The translations under genes were made by a program, and so were the position numbers. A stretch of 10,939 nucleotides of DNA from Flavobacteriaceae bacterium. GTDB taxonomy: Bacteria; Bacteroidota; Bacteroidia; Flavobacteriales; Flavobacteriaceae. Below, one piece after another: positions 1-4,627 of the stretch. The stretch's first letter is position 1. Each line of letters starts with the position of its first letter. Location: the NCBI GenBank assembly GCA_002702385.1, contig NZZF01000057.1, positions 1 to 10,939 of the forward strand. Reading direction: 5' to 3'. The notes under the pieces were generated by a model. The model ran no database searches. It was not told the origin of the DNA and was given only the letters and a program-made list of their open reading frames with translations.

Positions 1-221
1 TCAAATTCAAACATTTAAAATATTCAGATCATCATAATTACTCAATTAATGATTTAAATAATATCCTAAAATTTTCTAGAAAATCATTAGTATTAACTAC
101 TAAAAAAGATTATTATAAGTTAAATGGTAAAATCAGCAATCTTCTTTATTTAGATATTGAAACAAGATTCTTGAAAAATGAAGATCAATTTTTAAAGAAA
201 GTATATAAAACTTTAAATTAA
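1..221 (+). CDS. lpxK: Tetraacyldisaccharide 4'-kinase (LpxK), C-terminal fragment
   Basis: The frame is open from base 3 and ends at TAA 219-221, giving 72 residues; the rest of the gene lies left of the window. LpxK phosphorylates the 4' position of the lipid A disaccharide at the inner face of the cytoplasmic membrane. Two family landmarks are visible: YSDHHNY (fragment residues 7-13), the conserved DHH motif of the C-terminal half, and TTKKD (residues 32-36), the counterpart of the usual TTEKD. The segment LLYLDIETRFL that follows matches the typical ending with a hydrophobic strand before a terminal helix. The gene converges on lipA, and the two stop codons overlap in the same TTAA. It is too short at the edge to show a start codon. 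The call rests on these C-terminal motifs only; I am fairly sure of the family. Confidence 0.82.
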   Translation, partial: KFKHLKYSDHHNYSINDLNNILKFSRKSLVLTTKKDYYKLNGKISNLLYLDIETRFLKNEDQFLKKVYKTLN

Positions 222-1129
222 TTTATGTGTTTTTGAGCCTTGTAAGATGATCTAACTAATGGTCCACTTTCAACATGAATAAATCCTAGATCAAGAGCAA
301 TTGTTTCGTATTTTTTAAAAATTTCTGGTTTTATAAAATTTTTAACTTGTAAATGTTTTTTGGATGGTTGTAGATATTGACCAATTGTTAATACATCAAC
401 ATTAGCATTTCTTAGATCGTGAATAGTTTTTATTACTTCATCTTCACTTTCACCAAAACCAAGCATTAGACCTGATTTTGTTCTATTTACACCACTGCTT
501 TTCAAATATTTAAGAACATCTAAGCTTCTTGAGTATCTAGCTTGAATTCTAACCTCTCTTGTTAACCTTTCAACTGTTTCAATATTGTGTGAAATAACTT
601 CAGGCTTTACTGCAATAATTCTGTCTAAATGTTTTTTAATTCCCTGAAAATCTGGAATTAAAGTTTCTAAAGTAATTCCAGGATTGAGTCTTCTAATACT
701 TTTTATTGTTTCAGCCCAAATAATTGACCCCATATCTGTTAAATCATCTCTATCAACGGATGTAATCACAGCATGTTTAATTTTCATAATTTGAATGGAC
801 TTTGCCACTTTTTCTGGCTCTTCCCAATCAACAGTATCTGGTCGTCCAGTTTTAACTCCACAAAATCCACAAGATCTGGTACAAATATTTCCTAAAATCA
901 TGAAAGTGGCAGTGCCTTCTCCCCAACATTCACCCATGTTAGGGCAACTACCAGAAGAACAAATTGTATTTAATTTATATTTATCTACTAGTGATCTTAG
1001 GTTAGAGTATTTTTTTCCTACTGGTAACTTTACCCTAATCCAATTTGGCTTTTTTTTAAAAGGTTGAATTGAATTTAAACTTTCAATTTTTTTTGAAGAT
1101 TTTACAGTTTTTAAGACTTGAGTTTCCAA
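218..1129 (-). CDS. lipA: Lipoyl synthase (radical SAM)
   Basis: LipA inserts two sulfur atoms into protein-bound octanoyl groups to make lipoyl cofactors for the pyruvate and 2-oxoglutarate dehydrogenases and the glycine cleavage system; it is cytoplasmic. In 303 residues it carries the auxiliary-cluster motif CX4CX5C (C57, C62, C68), the radical-SAM motif CX3CX2C (C83, C87, C90) and the C-terminal RSSY motif (293-296) that supplies the serine ligand of the auxiliary cluster. Length is close to the family norm. No in-frame ATG exists between the upstream stop (1166-1168) and M65, which lies inside the cluster motif, so the start must be non-ATG: TTG at 1129 is chosen, ATT at 1135 being the alternative. 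It lies 40 bp downstream of the transporter gene and may be co-transcribed with it or use the element at 1147-1154. Confidence 0.96.
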   Translation of the reverse strand: METQVLKTVKSSKKIESLNSIQPFKKKPNWIRVKLPVGKKYSNLRSLVDKYKLNTICSSGSCPNMGECWGEGTATFMILGNICTRSCGFCGVKTGRPDTVDWEEPEKVAKSIQIMKIKHAVITSVDRDDLTDMGSIIWAETIKSIRRLNPGITLETLIPDFQGIKKHLDRIIAVKPEVISHNIETVERLTREVRIQARYSRSLDVLKYLKSSGVNRTKSGLMLGFGESEDEVIKTIHDLRNANVDVLTIGQYLQPSKKHLQVKNFIKPEIFKKYETIALDLGFIHVESGPLVRSSYKAQKHIN

Positions 1130-1146
1130 TTCAATATTTATAACAA

Positions 1147-1154
1147 CAAATATA
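1147..1154 (-). promoter_or_regulatory. Bacteroidota-type -7 element upstream of lipA
   Basis: The minus strand reads TATATTTG here, an exact match to TAnnTTTG, the -7 box of Bacteroidota primary promoters. It lies in the 40-bp gap, 17 bp before the proposed TTG start of lipA, which would leave a leader of only about ten bases. I see no convincing -33 TTG box at the usual distance. In DNA this A+T-rich an exact match in a 40-bp gap is not rare, so support is moderate. Confidence 0.4.
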
Positions 1155-1169
1155 CCACTATAAAATTAT

Positions 1170-2381
1170 TTATATTAATGTTATATACCAAATAGAAAAA
1201 AATAATAAAAATATAATTCCAGAAATAGAATATATTTTCATCCATTTTGATAACCTGTGTTTTTTTGGCATTAAATTACTTGATACCAGTGTGTAATTTA
1301 TGATTGCATATAGTGGTGCTGTAATAAAAGATAATACAGTTGCAATTTTAACTAGGTCTCCCATTTCAGACATAAAAAAAATAAAAATTAAAATTGTTCC
1401 TATTGATAATATAGTTATCCAACTGTTGTAATCGTTGAGTTTATTAAATTTTAATAGATCTAGTGTTTTACTCATTGCTCTTGGCGAAGCATCCAAGCAA
1501 GTAATGGTTGTACTAAACATCGTTGTAAAAGCAGCAATTGCAATAAATACCATCATATTTTCACCAAGGTTTGAAGTATATAAATTAATGAGCTGTGAAG
1601 CAAAAACACCACCGGATTCAGAAAACTTTTCACCTGATTGGTACATAACATAAGCTCCTAATCCAACAAAACATAAACCTAAGAAAACGGTAGTTAAATA
1701 ACCTACATTAAAATCAAATTTTGCTGTTCTAAAATCAATATTTTTTTCAATTTTCATTTTTTCTTTAGTCCAAATTGATTGCCAAATCGATATATCCAAA
1801 GGCCCAGGCATCCATCCCATAAATGCAGCTAAAAAAACAACACCTTCTATATCATCAGGTATGATTTGATTGAAGTTTAAAATTGACTCATAATTAAAAG
1901 ATGCTGATACAAGTGCAATTACAGTTGATAAACCTAAAATTATTATAATAAACTTCATTAAATTATCGAGAAGTTTATATTTACCAATCATCAATAATAG
2001 AAATGAAAAAACAACTATTATTACAGCCCAGTAGGTTATATTTTCAGTTATTCCAAATAATTCCATTGCAAGTCCAGCAGTAACAATTGTTACTGCTGCT
2101 TGAATTGTAAATATTGTAACAAGTGATAGAAAAAGATAAATAATTAGTACAGCCTTATTTATCTTTAAATATCCATCAAGTAGTGTTTCACCAGTTGCAT
2201 GAGTGTATTTAGTACCAAAAAAGAAAAAAGGATATTTAAAAAAATTACAAAGAACTAGTGCCCAAAGTAATCCAAAACCAAATTCTGCACCAGCTTTTGT
2301 GGATTGTACTAAATGAGATACACCTATTGCTGCGCCTGCAAAAAGTAATCCTGGACCAAGTTTTTTAATAAAATTTATCAT
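1170..2381 (-). CDS. Nramp-family (SLC11-like) transporter with altered metal-site motifs
   Basis: This 403-residue protein is almost entirely hydrophobic helices, and its opening segment (LGPGLLFAGAAIG, then AGAEFGFGLLWALV, residues 8-43) is typical of Nramp transporters, which import Mn2+ or Fe2+ with protons across the inner membrane. The canonical DPGN of helix 1, which supplies Asp and Asn metal ligands, aligns with GVSH at residues 20-23. In the helix 6 region the usual MPHN is replaced by MPGPLDIS (191-198), keeping the Met-Pro. I recall this variant type from other Bacteroidota, but its substrate is not known to me, so manganese or iron transport should not be assumed. The start ATG overlaps the stop of the sigma-factor gene by 4 bp (2378-2381), implying translational coupling. 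The fold family is secure; the substrate is open. Confidence 0.88.
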   Translation of the reverse strand: MINFIKKLGPGLLFAGAAIGVSHLVQSTKAGAEFGFGLLWALVLCNFFKYPFFFFGTKYTHATGETLLDGYLKINKAVLIIYLFLSLVTIFTIQAAVTIVTAGLAMELFGITENITYWAVIIVVFSFLLLMIGKYKLLDNLMKFIIIILGLSTVIALVSASFNYESILNFNQIIPDDIEGVVFLAAFMGWMPGPLDISIWQSIWTKEKMKIEKNIDFRTAKFDFNVGYLTTVFLGLCFVGLGAYVMYQSGEKFSESGGVFASQLINLYTSNLGENMMVFIAIAAFTTMFSTTITCLDASPRAMSKTLDLLKFNKLNDYNSWITILSIGTILIFIFFMSEMGDLVKIATVLSFITAPLYAIINYTLVSSNLMPKKHRLSKWMKIYSISGIIFLLFFSIWYITLI

Positions 2382-2881
2382 TTTAATTCTAATATATCAC
2401 TTAAAATTTTTTTTGCTCTGTAAATTTTTATTTTCACTGTATTAATTGGCTGATCAATTTTTTTTGAAATTTGATTAATAGACAAGTCTTCAATATATTT
2501 TAGCTTTAATATTTGTCTATACATAGGTTTCAATTCATCAATCTTATCATTTAAGTGATTATATTTCTCCTTGTTAATTAGTTCTTGTTCGGGATTGGAA
2601 TTTTCTTTATAGCTCTCGTTTTTAATATTTTCAATATTTTCAAATCTTATTTTATTTTTTCTTAAATAATCATTTAATTGATTTTTAGCAATTGAAATTA
2701 TCCACGTTTTAAATTTATATTTTTCATTAAAAAGATCAATTTTTTCAAATGCTTTAGAAAATGATTGAATTGCAATTTCCTCTGATAAAAAGTCATCATT
2801 AGTTTTTTTTAATAGAAATTTAAAAACATAATCCCAATTATTATTTAATAAATCATCAAATGATAAATTAGACTTTTTCAA
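2378..2881 (-). CDS. ECF-type RNA polymerase sigma-70 factor
   Basis: A 167-residue two-domain sigma factor of the extracytoplasmic-function type. Residues about 15-77 form region 2: the helix around SEEIAIQSFSKAFEKI, then FKTWIISIAKNQLNDYLRK, which matches the region 2.3-2.4 signature. Residues about 115-165 form region 4, with the helix-turn-helix LSINQISKKIDQPINTVKIK followed by IYRAKKIL. A charged Asn/Glu-rich linker joins them. It should direct RNA polymerase core to a small promoter set. No in-frame ATG exists between the upstream stop (2918-2920) and the one at residue 120, so TTG at 2881 is taken as the start; ATT at 2893 is the less likely alternative. It follows the small Cys-rich gene by 11 bp and overlaps the transporter by 4 bp. 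No recognisable anti-sigma gene is present in the window. Confidence 0.9.
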   Translation of the reverse strand: MKKSNLSFDDLLNNNWDYVFKFLLKKTNDDFLSEEIAIQSFSKAFEKIDLFNEKYKFKTWIISIAKNQLNDYLRKNKIRFENIENIKNESYKENSNPEQELINKEKYNHLNDKIDELKPMYRQILKLKYIEDLSINQISKKIDQPINTVKIKIYRAKKILSDILELK

Positions 2882-2892
2882 AACGGATAAAA

Positions 2893-3099
2893 TTAATTTA
2901 GATTTACAGAAGATTTTTTACATTCGTTTTCTTCAGGAAGTTTTCCACATATACCACATGGTTTACTTTCATCATTTAAAAATGGGTTATTACTAGCACA
3001 TGTTCCAGAAAATTTTCCATCTTTCTTCAAAATTATCTTAATTGAAATACCTATAAAAGCGATTGCTAGTAATGCTATAGTAATAATATAAATTTCCAT
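2893..3099 (-). CDS. Small Cys-rich single-pass membrane protein (NqrM-like architecture)
   Basis: A 68-residue protein with ATG start. Residues 2-24 form one hydrophobic helix followed by a Lys-rich stretch (KIILKKDGK), which by the positive-inside rule puts the C-terminal part in the cytoplasm. That tail has four cysteines: C34 in GTCAS, C48 and C51 as CGIC, and C60. Short proteins of this type occur in Flavobacteriia, usually annotated only as membrane or secreted protein. The layout (one helix, basic turn, GxC, then a tight Cys cluster) resembles NqrM (DUF539), the maturation factor proposed to deliver iron to the Na+-translocating NADH:quinone reductase, although the Cys spacing is not identical. 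Metal binding or redox sensing is therefore an inference. It sits 2 bp after murB and 11 bp before the sigma-factor gene, so it is surely in the same transcript. Confidence 0.8.
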   Translation of the reverse strand: MEIYIITIALLAIAFIGISIKIILKKDGKFSGTCASNNPFLNDESKPCGICGKLPEENECKKSSVNLN

Positions 3100-3101
3100 T
3101 C

Positions 3102-4106
3102 TTAAATAATATTAACTTCCTCTTCTAGCAAGATATCAAATTTTTTTACAACACTTTCTTTTATTTTTTGAGAGAATTTATAGATATCAATACCAGTCGC
3201 TTTTCCTAAATTCACAATTACCAATGATTGATTGTTGTGGACGCTTACATTTTTATACTTTATTTTTTTAAACCCACATGTTTCAATCAACCATGCTGCT
3301 GGAATTTTTACTTCTTTTTTATTAATATTAAAGTATGGAATATCTTTATAATCAAATTTTAATTTCTCAAATCTTTCTTTATTGATTATAGGATTCTTAA
3401 AAAAACTTCCTGCATTTCCAATTACTTTATAATCTGGGAGTTTAGACTCTCTTATTTCTTTAATAACATTAGCTATATCATTTATTGAAGGATTTATAAT
3501 ATTACTATTATTCAAAGCAGATTTTACAGATCCATAATCTGAAAAAATTAAATGATTATTTTTTGTTAAGACAAAATTAACTTTAGTAATTGCAAATAAA
3601 TTTTTTAATTTATTCTTGAAAATAGAAGATCTATAGGTAAAGTTACAATCAGAATTAGTAAATGTTTTCTTCTGAAGATTTTTTATAAAAACACCTTCAC
3701 AACTAACTACTACATCTTTTACTTCTCTTCCATAAGCTCCAATGTTTTGAATAGGAGCACTACCAACATTTCCAGGAATTGAAACTAAATTTTCAATACC
3801 ACCAAAATTATTATCTAAACACCACCATACAAATTGATCCCAGTTTACGCCAGCACCAACTGAAACATAGACCTCATTTTCAGTTTCATTATAAATTTCA
3901 ATGCCTTGTATTTGAATTTTGAATATGGGTTTTTCAATAATCTTACTTTTTAAAAGTATGTTAGTTCCTCCGCCAAGAATAATGGTTTCTTTTTCTCTTA
4001 TGTGTGAATCTAAATTTGAAAAATCTTCAATGGAGTTTATATAGTATAAATTAGAAGAATATGATTCAACTCCAAAGGAATTAAGATCTTTTAGTGAATG
4101 TTTCAA
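3102..4106 (-). CDS. murB: UDP-N-acetylenolpyruvoylglucosamine reductase (MurB)
   Basis: MurB reduces UDP-GlcNAc-enolpyruvate to UDP-MurNAc with NADPH and FAD, the second committed step of peptidoglycan precursor synthesis, in the cytoplasm. The 334 residues show the FAD-binding loop ILGGGTNILL (43-52), IPGNVGSAPIQNIGAYG (110-126), YRSS (158-161, catalytic Arg159), GSFFKNP (233-239, proton-donor Ser234) and the terminal LEEEV (327-331, Glu330). Architecture and length fit the E. coli-like type I enzyme. The whole protein has no internal methionine, and upstream the frame holds only a run of AGA codons before a TGA at 4152-4154. The start is therefore non-ATG, and TTG at 4106 places the N-terminus (SLKDLNSFG) exactly where homologues have SLKxxNTFG. 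It lies 8 bp after the DUF1573 stop. Confidence 0.96.
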   Translation of the reverse strand: MKHSLKDLNSFGVESYSSNLYYINSIEDFSNLDSHIREKETIILGGGTNILLKSKIIEKPIFKIQIQGIEIYNETENEVYVSVGAGVNWDQFVWWCLDNNFGGIENLVSIPGNVGSAPIQNIGAYGREVKDVVVSCEGVFIKNLQKKTFTNSDCNFTYRSSIFKNKLKNLFAITKVNFVLTKNNHLIFSDYGSVKSALNNSNIINPSINDIANVIKEIRESKLPDYKVIGNAGSFFKNPIINKERFEKLKFDYKDIPYFNINKKEVKIPAAWLIETCGFKKIKYKNVSVHNNQSLVIVNLGKATGIDIYKFSQKIKESVVKKFDILLEEEVNII

Positions 4107-4114
4107 ACTGTTTT

Positions 4115-4522
4115 TTATTTTTCTTCTTCTTCTTCTTCTTCTTCTTCTTCTTCAAGAACTTCACCTTTAATTCTCAATATTACATTGGAATTACTAGCAT
4201 TCGAATTAATAGTTACCGCCTTCATAAAAATACCAACTCTTTTGGTATCATATTCAACTTCGATTTCACCAGATTCGCCAGGTTGAATAGGTTTATCAGG
4301 CCTTTTGGGAACAGTACACCCACATGAGGATGAAATTCTATTAAAAACTAATGGTGCATTGCCAGTATTTGTAAACTTAAATGTTCTTTTTCCATCTGAA
4401 TCAAATTCAATTTCACCATAATCAATTAGTTTTTCTTCAAATTTAATTTCAGCTTGTTTTTCTTGACTAAAAGAAAAAGCAAATATGAAAAGAGATAGAA
4501 TGGATAAAAATTTTAATTGCAT
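4115..4522 (-). CDS. Exported DUF1573-domain protein with poly-Glu tail
   Basis: A 135-residue protein with an N-terminal signal peptide (residues 1 to about 19, hydrophobic core FLSILSLFIFAFSF, likely cut before Gln20) and one DUF1573 domain, an Ig-like beta-sandwich of the ASPM/SPD-2/Hydin type common in Bacteroidota. Typical signatures are DYGEIEFDSDGKRTFKFTN (34-52), SSCGCTVPKRP (65-75) with C67 and C69, PIQPGESGEIEVEYDT (78-93), and NSNVILRIKGEV near 111-122. No lipobox cysteine is present, so it is probably periplasmic rather than a lipoprotein. The function of the domain is not established. The C-terminus is eleven consecutive glutamates plus Lys (124-135), all encoded by GAA. It is the first gene of the minus-strand run and is divergent from valS, an arrangement I recall from other flavobacteria. 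Confidence 0.9.
   Translation of the reverse strand: MQLKFLSILSLFIFAFSFSQEKQAEIKFEEKLIDYGEIEFDSDGKRTFKFTNTGNAPLVFNRISSSCGCTVPKRPDKPIQPGESGEIEVEYDTKRVGIFMKAVTINSNASNSNVILRIKGEVLEEEEEEEEEEEK
4121..4153. repeat. (TTC)11 / (GAA)11 trinucleotide microsatellite
   Basis: Eleven perfect TTC units on the plus strand, read as eleven GAA codons (Glu124-134) at the 3' end of the DUF1573 gene. No synonymous GAG interrupts the run, which suggests growth by replication slippage rather than selection for individual glutamates. Changes of whole units would leave the frame intact. In the transcript the purine tract ends 14 bases before the TTG start of murB. Confidence 0.95.
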
Positions 4523-4606
4523 AACTAACTTATTATTATTAAAATTAATTATTTAATATTCTTATACAAAAAAATAAGTTCTCTTTTAAATATCTATTGA
4601 GTTACT

Positions 4607-4614
4607 TACTTTTG
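4607..4614 (+). promoter_or_regulatory. Bacteroidota-type -7 element upstream of valS
   Basis: TACTTTTG matches TAnnTTTG exactly and lies 13 bp before the valS ATG in the 105-bp divergent spacer, leaving an expected leader of only about eight bases. No good TTG box is seen near the usual -33 spacing; a TTG at 4597-4599 is too close. For the opposite direction (DUF1573 operon) I found no exact -7 match in the spacer. I saw no strong Shine-Dalgarno sequence before valS, as is usual in this phylum. Confidence 0.45.
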
Positions 4615-4627
4615 CCTAAATATATTA

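Noticed and set aside
4094-4327. Plus-strand open frames opposite the DUF1573 gene with poly-Phe or poly-Ser runs
   Set aside because: They are the antisense readings of the GAA repeat and of a clearly conserved exported protein; the translations have no domain features.
4527-4580. 8-bp inverted repeat AACTTATT / AATAAGTT in the DUF1573 - valS spacer as an operator
   Set aside because: Arms are short, 38 bp apart and made of bases common in this DNA; chance is a sufficient explanation.
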